Below are positions 8,099-15,891 of a stretch of DNA of 64,000 nucleotides, piece after piece. The first letter of the stretch is position 1. The number at the start of each line of letters is the position of its first letter. The notes below the pieces were generated by a model. That model was not told where the DNA came from and did no database searches. It worked only from the letters and a program-made list of their open reading frames with translations. The DNA lies in contig NZ_LSSW01000013.1 in NCBI RefSeq assembly GCF_001567565.1, positions 186,001 through 250,000 on the forward strand, read 5' to 3'. This stretch comes from Ectopseudomonas composti. Its GTDB lineage: Bacteria > Pseudomonadota > Gammaproteobacteria > Pseudomonadales > Pseudomonadaceae. The translations under genes were made by a program, and so were the position numbers.

Positions 8099-8199
8099 CA
8101 GCGCTGAAAATTCCCTCGCGCTGTTGTCAAAGCCGGGGTGATGATGGTTTTCGGGTTTCAGGCGTTCGATGTCTGCCCGGGCTCAGATGGGAGGTGCTC

Positions 8200-8526
8200 A
8201 TGTTCATTCGTTCGCTGGTGTTGATCCTGGCTGCGACGTTGGCCGGTGCTGCGTTCGCCGACCAGCCGCAGACCATTCGCGTCATTCCCAAGAGCTACGT
8301 CAGTCCAGGGGCCAGCGGTAGCGTCTCGGGTTCGTCGAGCTATGAGCAGCACAACCTGTATGGTGGGCAGCGTCTGCCGCAGGGCAGCGTGCGCCAGGAA
8401 AGCAATTATGGCAGCTACTCCAGCGAAAGCCGTGGTGGCATCCGGCAGAGCACCGAATATCCAGGTGGGCTGATCATCGAGCGCCAGCCTGGCAGCGGCA
8501 GTTATCAACAACAGCGCAGCCGCTGA
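8200..8526 (+). CDS. Small exported Ser/Gly/Gln/Tyr-rich protein of unknown function
   Basis: A 108-residue protein. A clear signal peptide (MFIRSLVLILAATLAGAAFA) is cleaved at AFA-DQP. The mature part is low-complexity and polar, with SGSVSGSSSYEQHNLYGG, RQESNYGSYSSESRGG and a Gln/Ser/Arg tail. It has no Cys and no recognised domain, and is probably intrinsically disordered in the periplasm or outside. The ATG at 8200 is preceded by GGGAGGTG at ideal distance; an in-frame GTG at 8194 overlaps that site and is less likely. The gene converges on the diguanylate cyclase at 8531 with only 4 bases between them. Confidence 0.8.
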   Translation: MFIRSLVLILAATLAGAAFADQPQTIRVIPKSYVSPGASGSVSGSSSYEQHNLYGGQRLPQGSVRQESNYGSYSSESRGGIRQSTEYPGGLIIERQPGSGSYQQQRSR

Positions 8527-8530
8527 CGCC

Positions 8531-9577
8531 TCAATGGCTGGCGGTGGTCTTGCTCTGGCCGCTCGGGGCTTCGGCGATCACCGCGCGGTTGCGTCCCTCG
8601 CTCTTGGCTCGATACAGGCATTCATCGGCGCGCTGCAGCCAGCTTTCCCAGTGCTCGCCACCGTGCAGGATGGCGCCGCCGATGGAGACGGTCACCGCGC
8701 CGCCCGGGCTCTGCAGTTCGTTGGCGACGCGGCTCAGCAGGTTCTGCGCAGCGGCGCGCAGCCCCTCGACCTCGGTATTGGGCAGTAGCAGCAGGAACTC
8801 CTCGCCGCCGAAGCGAAACAGCTGGTCTTCCTTGCGTGAGCAGCGCTTGATCAGCTCGACGAACGCCACCAGCACCTGGTCGCCGACATGGTGGCCGAAA
8901 CGGTCGTTGATCTGCTTGAAATGGTCCAGGTCCATCACCAGCAGGCCGTAGCTGTCGCTGTGGCGGCGATGGCTGGCCATGGCGATTTTCAGCTCTTCGT
9001 TCATCGCCCGGCGATTGTGCGCGCCGGTCAGCGGGTCATGAATGGCCAGCAGTTGCAGCTGGTCGCGCTGGGTACGGGTGCGGAAGGCGAAGATGAAGCT
9101 GAGCACGCTGGCCATCATGCAGGTGACCAGGAACGACACCATCTGGTAGTGGCTTTCGAACACGCTGCCGGGCACCAGCAGGGCATGGCTGACCAGACTG
9201 ACCAACACCAGTGAGGTGGCCAGCAGGGCCTTGCCGGGTGTGACCATGAAGAAATTGAAGAGGATCAGTGGGTAGATCCAGAACAGGCCATTGACCCCCA
9301 GGTTGATGGCGATCAGCGTGGCACTGACGGAGAACACGGCGGCCAGGTAGATGCCGGGTTTGACCGTGTCACGGGTTATCCAGGCGTAGAGCACGGCGGC
9401 CAGCGTGGAGAAGACGATGACGGTGTCGGCGATGCCGACCAGGTAGTTGCCAGTGAGCAAACGGTAGACGGCGTAAGGAGAGATGCCAAGGACCCCGAAC
9501 AGCCCCATCAGGGTGATGATCGATAGCTGGAAATCCTTGCGCAAGCGCTTCAGCAAACGAGCGGTCTGGGTGGCCAT
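8531..9577 (-). CDS. Membrane diguanylate cyclase (GGEEF)
   Basis: A 348-residue protein that should make c-di-GMP from two GTP. The N-terminal half (about residues 20-190) has five or six hydrophobic helices with no known sensor name, starting DFQLSIITLMGLFGVLG. A GGDEF domain follows, with DPLTGAHNRRAMNEE and DLDHFKQINDRFGHHVGDQVL. The active site FRFGGEEF is near residue 255, with RKED (an RxxD inhibitory I-site) just before it. All catalytic features are present, so it is likely active and product-inhibited. The ATG at 9577 was chosen over an upstream codon because it starts directly before the basic helix leading into the membrane. Confidence 0.92.
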   Translation of the reverse strand: MATQTARLLKRLRKDFQLSIITLMGLFGVLGISPYAVYRLLTGNYLVGIADTVIVFSTLAAVLYAWITRDTVKPGIYLAAVFSVSATLIAINLGVNGLFWIYPLILFNFFMVTPGKALLATSLVLVSLVSHALLVPGSVFESHYQMVSFLVTCMMASVLSFIFAFRTRTQRDQLQLLAIHDPLTGAHNRRAMNEELKIAMASHRRHSDSYGLLVMDLDHFKQINDRFGHHVGDQVLVAFVELIKRCSRKEDQLFRFGGEEFLLLLPNTEVEGLRAAAQNLLSRVANELQSPGGAVTVSIGGAILHGGEHWESWLQRADECLYRAKSEGRNRAVIAEAPSGQSKTTASH

Positions 9578-9685
9578 AGCGTTTCTTTTCGTCGTTATGG
9601 ACCTAGCATGCAGAGCTTTGACCGCTAATGGCAAGGGGCATTCCTGAGCAAAGTGCCAGTGTTTTGGCCCAGGCCGAGAGGCTGC

Positions 9686-10126
9686 TCAGTGGGCGCGCAG
9701 CGAGAGTAACGACTTGCTGCGTTGGTAGCGGGCCAGCCGTTCGGCCAGTTCTGCCGGCAGGGGGTGGCCAGCCTCGAAGCCGTGGCGCTGGTAAAAGCTT
9801 TGCAGATCAGGATGGCAGAACAGCCAGATCGCCTCGGGATGCTGCGCCAGAGCGTGATCGAGCAGGGTCGCGGCCAGCCCCTGGCGGCGCAGCGCGGTAG
9901 CGACGAACAGGCCGGTGAGCCACTGCCCACCGGCGACTGCCCGCAGGCTGAGTGCTGCGACGATTTCCCCCACCTGTTCGGCGACCCAGATCTCGTCGCC
10001 CGCTTGGCTGCGCATCGGTGAGCGTTGGCTACGGTAGAACTTGTCGACCAGTGGGCGCAGCAGCGGCGGAAGAGGGCGGTAGTGCAGTGGGGTCATCGGT
10101 ATGGAAGCAGCGGGGCGGTGGGCCAT
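9686..10126 (-). CDS. GNAT-family N-acetyltransferase
   Basis: A 146-residue single-domain GNAT. The acetyl-CoA pocket motif A is seen as WLTGLFVATALRRQGLAATL (about residues 70-89), containing the R-x-x-G-x-A pattern. The preceding strand EIWVAEQVGEIVAALSL and the following HPEAIWLFCHPDLQSFYQRH complete the fold. The substrate is unknown; GNATs of this size modify small molecules or protein N-termini. The start is uncertain: an internal ATG at 10096 gives 136 residues, and neither start has a strong ribosome binding site. Confidence 0.82.
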   Translation of the reverse strand: MAHRPAASIPMTPLHYRPLPPLLRPLVDKFYRSQRSPMRSQAGDEIWVAEQVGEIVAALSLRAVAGGQWLTGLFVATALRRQGLAATLLDHALAQHPEAIWLFCHPDLQSFYQRHGFEAGHPLPAELAERLARYQRSKSLLSLRAH

Positions 10127-10176
10127 TTAAGCAGAATCCGGCCGGCAGGGTGCGCGGTGCGCACCCTGGCGGCGAT

Positions 10177-10506
10177 TCAGGCTGGGGCCAGGCGGCGTCG
10201 CTCGGCGCGTATTTCCGGCAGATCACTGCGGCGCAGATACACGCGCAACGGCTCGCTGAGATTGACCCGGTCATCGATGCGTTGTTCCTGCAGCCAGGCC
10301 AGGCGCTGGCGATCCAGGCGCATCAGCTCGCCTTCAGCGGCGTGCCAGACGTATTCGCAGGTTGGAGTGATGGTATCGGCCGGTACATCTAGGCCGAAGC
10401 TGTCTTCGGAGAAGCGCAGCAGGTACTGCTCGGTCTTGGCGTTGTAGCCGACGAAGCCTTGCAACTGGTCGGCTGCCTGGCAGATCTGGGCGGACGTGAT
10501 ACTCAT
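10177..10506 (-). CDS. Conserved-looking hypothetical protein (109 aa)
   Basis: A 109-residue cytoplasmic protein beginning MSITSAQICQAADQLQGFVG. It has an acidic middle (FSEDSFGLDVPADTITPT) and a basic, Arg-rich C-terminus ending RAERRRLAPA. There is no signal peptide or membrane helix and no domain I recognise. The ATG at 10506 has GAGG about 8 bases upstream. Codon use matches the neighbours, so it looks like a resident gene of unknown function. Confidence 0.7.
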   Translation of the reverse strand: MSITSAQICQAADQLQGFVGYNAKTEQYLLRFSEDSFGLDVPADTITPTCEYVWHAAEGELMRLDRQRLAWLQEQRIDDRVNLSEPLRVYLRRSDLPEIRAERRRLAPA

Positions 10507-10647
10507 GGCAAACCTCGTTTCCTGTGGGGTTTGCAGGCAAGGCGAATGGTTCTGGTTATCGGCGCAGCCTAATCGCTGGGGCTGTCGCCTGCGTTGCCGT
10601 GGATCAAGAAACCGTTGGAGGTCGTGTTGACGTCGCTCGCGACGGCC

Positions 10648-11049
10648 CTAAAGGGTGGCCGCCAGAGCCGGCAGCACCTGATCGCGCAGCAGGGGCGCCA
10701 GGTCATCAGGCAGCGGCTCGGTGGTGTCGAGCCAGCGCAGTTCTTCCAGCTCGGCGGCGGGCTGAACGGCGTGGGGCAGGGTGGCGCGGAAGATGTCAGC
10801 GTGCACCCAGGTGTCGGCCTCGTTGGCGGCGGGCGCCTGGAACTGGCCGACAGGTTGCAGCGCGGCGGCAGGCAGTTGCAGCTCCAGCTCTTCCAGCAGT
10901 TCACGTTCGAGCGCCGACAGTGCGTCTTCGCCTGCTTCGCGCTTGCCGCCAGGCAGCATGAAGAAACGGGTGTGGCGCTTGCGCACCAGCAGCAGGCGGC
11001 CACGTTCGTCGAACAGGCAGGCTGCGGCTATGTGGAGAGTGGTTTTCAT
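10648..11049 (-). CDS. Nudix hydrolase (MutT-like)
   Basis: A 133-residue Nudix protein. The Nudix box is GGKREAGEDALSALERELLE followed by EL (about residues 35-56), matching G-x5-E-x7-R-E-U-x-E-E; the usual glycine near the end of the box is replaced by Glu. The metal-binding glutamates are intact, so hydrolysis of a nucleoside diphosphate-linked substrate is expected, possibly in nucleotide-pool cleaning. The ATG at 11049 marks the first beta-strand TLHIAAACLF. It lies 41 bases downstream of the YebC-family gene on the same strand, so the two may be co-transcribed. Confidence 0.88.
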   Translation of the reverse strand: MKTTLHIAAACLFDERGRLLLVRKRHTRFFMLPGGKREAGEDALSALERELLEELELQLPAAALQPVGQFQAPAANEADTWVHADIFRATLPHAVQPAAELEELRWLDTTEPLPDDLAPLLRDQVLPALAATL

Positions 11050-11090
11050 AAGGTCAGCGTTGGGCGCCCGAGCCGGGCGCCCAACGAATA

Positions 11091-11792
11091 TCAGCCGGCG
11101 AGGCCGACGTAGACGTTCTGTACGTCGTCGTGACCGTCGATGGCTTCGAGGAAGGCCTCGACTTCTTCCATTTGCTCCGGCGTCAGGCTGCTTACCGGAT
11201 TCTTCGGGCGGTAACCGAGCTTGGCCGAGTTGACGGTGAAGCCCTGCTCCGGCAGCGCCTTGCACACGGCGTCGAGGTCGGTCGGGTCGGTAATGAACAG
11301 GGTCGAACCTTCGTCATCGGGCACGAAGTCCTGGGCACCGGCTTCGATGGCCGCCAGTTCCGGGTCGGAGTCATCTTCGGTGGTGGCTTCGATCAGGCCG
11401 ACGTGGTCGAAGTCCCAGCTCACCGAACCGGAGGCACCGAGCTGGCCCTTGCGGAACAGCACGCGAATTTCGGCGACGGTGCGGTTGACGTTGTCGGTCA
11501 GGCACTCGACGATCACCGGCACCTGGTGCGGGGCGAATCCTTCGTACTGGGTGCGCTCGTAGTTGATCACCTCACCGGACAGACCGGCGCCTTTCTTGAT
11601 GGCGCGCTCCAGGGTGTCCTTGGGCATCGAGGCTTTCTTGGCCTGATGCACGGCCAGGCGCAGCTTGGGGTTCATGTCCGGGTCGGCGCCGTTACGCGCG
11701 GCGAGCATGATTTCCTTCACCAGCTTGCCGAAGATCTTGCCTCGGGCATTGGCGGCGGCTTCTTTGGGTTTGGCTTTCCACTGGGCGCCCAT
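11091..11792 (-). CDS. YebC/PmpR-family protein (YeeN-like paralogue)
   Basis: A 233-residue protein of the YebC/TACO1/PmpR family. It begins [20 protein letters not shown] and contains [15 protein letters not shown] (about residues 55-69) and [19 protein letters not shown] (about 83-101). The start differs from the MAGHSKW type encoded beside ruvC, so this is the second, YeeN-like paralogue. Family members were first described as transcriptional regulators (PmpR acts on quorum sensing in P. aeruginosa), and some YebC proteins are now linked to relieving ribosome stalling. Which applies here cannot be read from sequence. CCAGGAG lies just upstream of the ATG at 11792. Confidence 0.88.
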   Translation of the reverse strand: MGAQWKAKPKEAAANARGKIFGKLVKEIMLAARNGADPDMNPKLRLAVHQAKKASMPKDTLERAIKKGAGLSGEVINYERTQYEGFAPHQVPVIVECLTDNVNRTVAEIRVLFRKGQLGASGSVSWDFDHVGLIEATTEDDSDPELAAIEAGAQDFVPDDEGSTLFITDPTDLDAVCKALPEQGFTVNSAKLGYRPKNPVSSLTPEQMEEVEAFLEAIDGHDDVQNVYVGLAG

Positions 11793-11957
11793 CTGGGGTC
11801 TCCTGGCCGATAGGTGATACGGCGTCAGCGCAGGTTGCGGCGTGACGATCGGATAGGCTGCGGATTCTAGTGCCTTGCGCGCTCAACGGCACCTGCAATT
11901 TCCGTCGACGGGAGGTAGAACCCGGCACAGGAGGGCTGTGCCGGGGCAAAGCGCAGG

Positions 11958-12092
11958 TCAGGCGAGGGGAGAATGACTGCCCAACAGGGTGGTATGGCCC
12001 TGTTTCTTCGATCGCTTGGCTTCGCGTTTTTCATGCGCGGTCTTCTGCGGCTTCTTCTTGCTTTCCTTGTGTGAATCTTGGCTCTTGCTCAT
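11958..12092 (-). CDS. Very small, highly basic protein (44 aa)
   Basis: The minus strand encodes 44 residues starting MSKSQDSHKESKKKPQKTAH, continuing with EKREAKRSKKQGHTT and ending in SPLA. Eleven of the 44 residues are Lys and there is no hydrophobic segment. The ATG at 12092 is preceded by CCGGAG with an 8-base gap, an excellent ribosome binding site. Stop is TGA at 11958-11960. Similar tiny Lys-rich proteins are annotated as hypothetical in other Pseudomonas. A nucleic-acid or ribosome contact is possible from the charge alone; this is speculation. Confidence 0.7.
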   Translation of the reverse strand: MSKSQDSHKESKKKPQKTAHEKREAKRSKKQGHTTLLGSHSPLA

Positions 12093-12462
12093 GGTGGTTA
12101 CTCCGGAAAATGGATCATGGACTGGACGTATACGTACTGGTCACTACCACCTCCTCGGCCACCGGGCCGTCTGCAAAGCGCATGCGCTGTATGAAGCATA
12201 GTCGCTGGAGAGTAACAGGTTGTGGCCAAGCGCCGGTCGATATTTGGGTGGCTTGTTCAGCGGTCGAGGCGGCTGTCGAGGTGGGCGCCGTGCTGGCCTC
12301 GCGACAGTTGCTTCCAGGCCTTCGATGCCATCACTGCCTACAACCTGTGCGCTCGGAGCCACGGCAGCGGCGCGCGAGCTGCTTGATCTCTGACGACGCT
12401 TGCCTGACTTGGCCGGGCGCAGGAACATGGCGGCCCTGCGCATTCGTCAGAAGGAGTTGCTC
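12093..12462. other. Intergenic region without a supported gene
   Basis: About 370 bases between the divergent 44-aa gene and the DUF1176 gene. Short frames exist on both strands, but they have no ribosome binding site, no family resemblance and a composition expected by chance. The promoters of both flanking genes presumably lie here; I could not identify a convincing -35/-10 pair. Confidence 0.5.
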
Positions 12463-13503
12463 ATGTCGCGTTGGACGCTGATCACCGGGTTGATGCTGGC
12501 CACGGGGATTGCCCAGGCAGCCGCCGAACAGGTGCCGTTGTACCGGGAAATCAAGGATTGGGTGGTGGCCTGCGACAACCAGCGCGGTTGCCAGGCGCTG
12601 AGCGCCCGTGACGGTTTCGAATACACTCCACTGGCTTTGCACCTGCAGCGTGATGCCGGTGCGCAGGCGCCGGTGAAGCTGTATGTGCGTGACGTCGAGC
12701 AGCGGGGCTTCGCGCCGCTGTTGCTCGACGGCAAAGCGCTGGCGAACGCCAAGGCCTTGCACCGGTTGCAACGGAACGACGAGACGCTGCTGCTGGCCGA
12801 GGGCGCCGATGCGCAGGCGCTGTTGGCCGAGTTGCGCAATGGCGAGCAGTTAAGCATGCCGGCGGAGCGCGAATCCGACGCTGTGGTGTCGCTCAGTGGG
12901 CTTTCCGCCGCCTTGCTGCTGATGGATGCCGTCCAGGGCCGGGTCGCTACCCGCAGTGCGTTGTACCGCCCGGGGCCGCGGCCGGACAGCGAGGTGCCGT
13001 CTGCAGCGCCGGCAGCGCATCTGCCTGCCTATCCGGGTACCACGCCGCTGTCGGAGGCCGAGAGTCGGAGCATTGCTGAGGCCGTGATGGCGCAGACGCG
13101 TGACGCCTGGATCGAGGAAGAAATGGACGACGAGCCGGAGGCCGAGGCCTTCGCCCTCAACGAGCGCGAGGCGCTGGTGATCATTCGTACCTGGTGCGCG
13201 GCCTACAACTGCGATTTCGCGGTGTATCGCGTGGATCGTCAGCGGCCACATGCGCAGCGGGATCTGCAGCTCGATCCGCTACCGTTGGGGCATGGCGGAT
13301 TGTCCGGATGGGTGAGTTACAGTCCCGATACCGGTGAGCTGGCCTATCTGTACAAGGGGCGCGGAATTGCCGACTGCGGCGAGACCGGCAGTTGGCGCTT
13401 CGACGGTGAGCGTTTTCGACTGGCCTCGTTCAGCTTCATGGGGCGCTGCGTGGGCGGCAACCCCGGCGAGTGGCCGCAGCTGTGGCGCGTAGCCGAGCCT
13501 TGA
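12463..13503 (+). CDS. DUF1176-domain exported protein
   Basis: A 346-residue exported protein with signal peptide WTLITGLMLATGIAQAAA, then VPLYREIKDWVVACDNQRGC (about residues 23-42), the opening of DUF1176 proteins. The C-terminal half has WCAAYNCDFAVYRVD and WVSYSPDTGELAYLYKGRG, and paired Cys (GIADCGETGSW, FMGRCVGG) suggest disulfides in the periplasm. The middle has an acidic insert (EEEMDDEPEAEA). Function is unknown for the family, which is widespread in proteobacteria. AAGGAG at 12451-12456 supports the ATG at 12463. Confidence 0.85.
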   Translation: MSRWTLITGLMLATGIAQAAAEQVPLYREIKDWVVACDNQRGCQALSARDGFEYTPLALHLQRDAGAQAPVKLYVRDVEQRGFAPLLLDGKALANAKALHRLQRNDETLLLAEGADAQALLAELRNGEQLSMPAERESDAVVSLSGLSAALLLMDAVQGRVATRSALYRPGPRPDSEVPSAAPAAHLPAYPGTTPLSEAESRSIAEAVMAQTRDAWIEEEMDDEPEAEAFALNEREALVIIRTWCAAYNCDFAVYRVDRQRPHAQRDLQLDPLPLGHGGLSGWVSYSPDTGELAYLYKGRGIADCGETGSWRFDGERFRLASFSFMGRCVGGNPGEWPQLWRVAEP

Positions 13504-13516
13504 GCGAGAGCACGGG

Positions 13517-14251
13517 TCAGAGGTAGCGCCAGATCAGCTGGATGCCTGCCAGCAGAATGCCCAGCCGGGCGATGCGGTAGAACCACAGGTGGTTGACCCG
13601 TGACTGCAGCCACAGGCCGCTCCATACACCCAGCGGCACGATGGGCGCGAGCATCAGGCTGAGTAGCAGGTTTTCCTGGGTGAACTGGCCCAGAGCCGCG
13701 TAGGGAAACAGCTTCGCGGCATTGGTCAGCAGGAAGAACAGGTTGATCGTGGCGACGAAGCGGACCTTGTCCAGTTGCTGTGGCATCAGGTGCATCATCA
13801 CCGGCGGGCCGCCGGCGTGGGCGACGAAACTGGTGAATCCGGCCAGGCTCGACAGCAGCGTGCCACGGCCCTTGTGCAGCGGTCGCGGCGCCTGGTTGCC
13901 AATCACCAGCCCAAGCCCGACGAAGACGATGGCGATCCCCCCGATCAGCAGGCCGATGGCGCGTTCGTCGAACAAACCGAAAGTCAGCGAGCCGATGGCA
14001 ATGCCGATCACCGCGCCGGGCAGCATGACCTTGAGGTTGGCGCTATCCCATTTGCCCCAGTAGGCCTTCAGGCCCACCACATCGGCCAGGCAGAGAATCG
14101 GCAGCATCACCGCCACTGCCTGTTTCGGTGAGGTGGCCAGTGCCAGCAGCGGCACAGCGATGCCACCCAGGGCGCCACCGAAGCCGCCCTTGGACAGTCC
14201 GGTGAGAAACACCGCCGGCAGGGCGAACAGGAGAAAGTCGTGCAGGGTCAT
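13517..14251 (-). CDS. TauE/SafE-family sulfite/organosulfonate permease
   Basis: A 244-residue inner-membrane protein with eight or so hydrophobic segments. It has the family's repeated glycine-rich start FLTGLSKGGFGGALGGIAVP (about residues 16-35) and the second-half counterpart AGFTSFVAHAGGPPVMMHLM (about 138-157). TauE/SafE proteins export or import sulfite, sulfoacetate or related anions. No sulfonate genes are nearby, so the substrate is open. The 3' end faces the DUF1176 gene with 13 bases between stops. The ATG at 14251 was chosen as the first Met before the first helix. Confidence 0.87.
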   Translation of the reverse strand: MTLHDFLLFALPAVFLTGLSKGGFGGALGGIAVPLLALATSPKQAVAVMLPILCLADVVGLKAYWGKWDSANLKVMLPGAVIGIAIGSLTFGLFDERAIGLLIGGIAIVFVGLGLVIGNQAPRPLHKGRGTLLSSLAGFTSFVAHAGGPPVMMHLMPQQLDKVRFVATINLFFLLTNAAKLFPYAALGQFTQENLLLSLMLAPIVPLGVWSGLWLQSRVNHLWFYRIARLGILLAGIQLIWRYL

Positions 14252-14390
14252 GAATGTGCAGTAACGATGCAGAGGCGCGCAGGTTAGCAGTCGCTTACTG
14301 CTGTGTGGCTTTTTTCCTCGGCGTCTGTGTCTGTCTGCTGCCGGGCGAGGCTGCTCTAATGCCCGCTCACTCAATGCGAGGCTCGTGCTC

Positions 14391-15284
14391 ATGTCACCCA
14401 AGGATCTGCTGCTGGCACTGCTGGTGATCGTCGTCTGGGGGCTGAACTTCGTGGTCATCAAGATCGGCCTGCACGGCATGCCGCCGCTGCTGATGGGCGC
14501 GCTGCGCTTCATGCTCGCGGCGTTCCCGGCGATCCTCTTCGTGCGTCGGCCACAAGTGCCGCTGCGCTGGATGCTGGCCTATGGCATGACCATTTCCCTG
14601 GGGCAGTTCGCCTTTCTCTTCTATGCCATGTACGTCGGCATGCCGGCCGGCCTGGCTTCGCTGGTGCTGCAGTCGCAGGCCTTCTTCACCCTGTTCTTCG
14701 CCGCGCTGTTTCTCGGCGAACGGCTGCGAGGCAGCAACCTGTTCGGCCTGCTGGTGGCGGCCAGCGGTCTTGTACTGATCGGTTTGCAGGGCGGGCAGGC
14801 GATGACCCTGGCCGGTTTCGCCCTGACCATCGCCGCCGCGTCGATGTGGGCGCTGGGCAATGTGGTCACGCGCAAGCTGGGCAAGGTCAACCTGGTTGGC
14901 CTGGTGGTCTGGGGCAGCCTGATCCCGCCGCTACCGTTCCTGGCATTGTCGCTATGGCTGGAGGGGCCGGAGTTGATCAGCCACTCGCTGCGCACGCTCA
15001 GCCTGGACTCGCTGCTGGTGCTGGCCTACCTGGCATTCGGCGCGACCATTCTCGGTTACGGGCTATGGAGCCGCCTGTTGTCGCGCTACCCGGCCAGCCA
15101 GGTGGCACCGTTCTCGCTGCTGGTGCCGGTGGTGGGCATCAGTTCTTCGGCGCTGCTGTTGGGCGAGCGCCTTGGTGCATTGCAGATGGTCGGCGCCGCG
15201 CTGGTCATGGCCGGGTTGTTGATCAACGTCTGGGGCGGGCGTTTGCTCGATAGTTGGCGGCAGCGCGCGGCGACGCTGCCGTAA
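14391..15284 (+). CDS. EamA-family (DMT) transporter
   Basis: A 297-residue protein with ten predicted helices in two EamA repeats. Repeat one starts LLALLVIVVWGLNFVVIKIG and repeat two starts MTLAGFALTIAAASMWALG. It is typical of drug/metabolite exporters such as YdcZ/RhaT relatives; an amino-acid or metabolite exporter is likely but the substrate is unknown. The ATG at 14391 has GAGG at suitable distance and precedes the first helix; a GTG 6 bases upstream is in frame but overlaps nothing useful. It is divergent from the TauE-like gene. Confidence 0.88.
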   Translation: MSPKDLLLALLVIVVWGLNFVVIKIGLHGMPPLLMGALRFMLAAFPAILFVRRPQVPLRWMLAYGMTISLGQFAFLFYAMYVGMPAGLASLVLQSQAFFTLFFAALFLGERLRGSNLFGLLVAASGLVLIGLQGGQAMTLAGFALTIAAASMWALGNVVTRKLGKVNLVGLVVWGSLIPPLPFLALSLWLEGPELISHSLRTLSLDSLLVLAYLAFGATILGYGLWSRLLSRYPASQVAPFSLLVPVVGISSSALLLGERLGALQMVGAALVMAGLLINVWGGRLLDSWRQRAATLP

Positions 15285-15291
15285 GGGCTGT

Positions 15292-15840
15292 TCAGTCCTG
15301 CGGTTTTTTTTCCGGTAGGCGTTCGAGGATCTGATCCAGGCGTTGCTGGATGCGTTGGTCGATCTTCTCGTGCAGGCGCATGATTTCCAGTTCGGCGCGC
15401 AGGTTCACCTCGAAGTCCAGACTCGCGGCCAGGCGATCCTTCGCCGCCTGGCGGTTCTGGCTCATCATGATGATCGGCGCCTGGATCGCGGCCAGGGTCG
15501 ACAGCATCAGGTTGAGAAAGATGTACGGGTAGGGGTCGAAGGCCATGCCGAAGTGCGACAGCACGTCGGTGTTGATCAGCATCCAGCCGAGCATGATCAG
15601 CCCGAAGCTGATGATGAAGGTCCAGGAGCCGCCGACTGCGGCGACCTTGTCCGAGAGCCGCTCACCGAAGCTCGACTGTTGGTCCGAAACATCGGCTACG
15701 TCGCGACTGATAGGGCGGCGCTGGCGGATCTGTTCGAGCACATGGCTTTCTTCCGGCTCGAGTTCGTGAATGGCTTTGCCAAGCAGGTGCTGGGCGAGTT
15801 GTTGCAGTGGGTGTGCGGTGTTGTTGCTCATCGTGGCCAT
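15292..15840 (-). CDS. DUF1003 membrane protein
   Basis: A 182-residue protein with DUF1003. A soluble N-terminal part (RRPISRDVADVSDQQSSFGE) leads to two membrane helices (GGSWTFIISFGLIMLGWMLI and PYIFLNLMLSTLAAIQAPII), then MMSQNRQAAKDR and a long charged, probably coiled-coil tail ending LERLPEKKPQD. The QNRQ motif after the second helix is the hallmark of the family. Its role is unknown. The stop lies 8 bases from the converging EamA gene. An ATG at 15828 (MSNN) is a possible alternative start. Confidence 0.87.
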   Translation of the reverse strand: MATMSNNTAHPLQQLAQHLLGKAIHELEPEESHVLEQIRQRRPISRDVADVSDQQSSFGERLSDKVAAVGGSWTFIISFGLIMLGWMLINTDVLSHFGMAFDPYPYIFLNLMLSTLAAIQAPIIMMSQNRQAAKDRLAASLDFEVNLRAELEIMRLHEKIDQRIQQRLDQILERLPEKKPQD

Positions 15841-15891
15841 TTATCCGAGGCAGAGACGTTGAGGCGATGCTGAACCGCTTCAGACCGCTTG

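Noticed and set aside
12144..12443. 99-codon minus-strand frame before the DUF1176 gene
   Set aside because: Arg/Pro/Ser-rich with no recognisable motif or start signal; typical random GC-rich frame.
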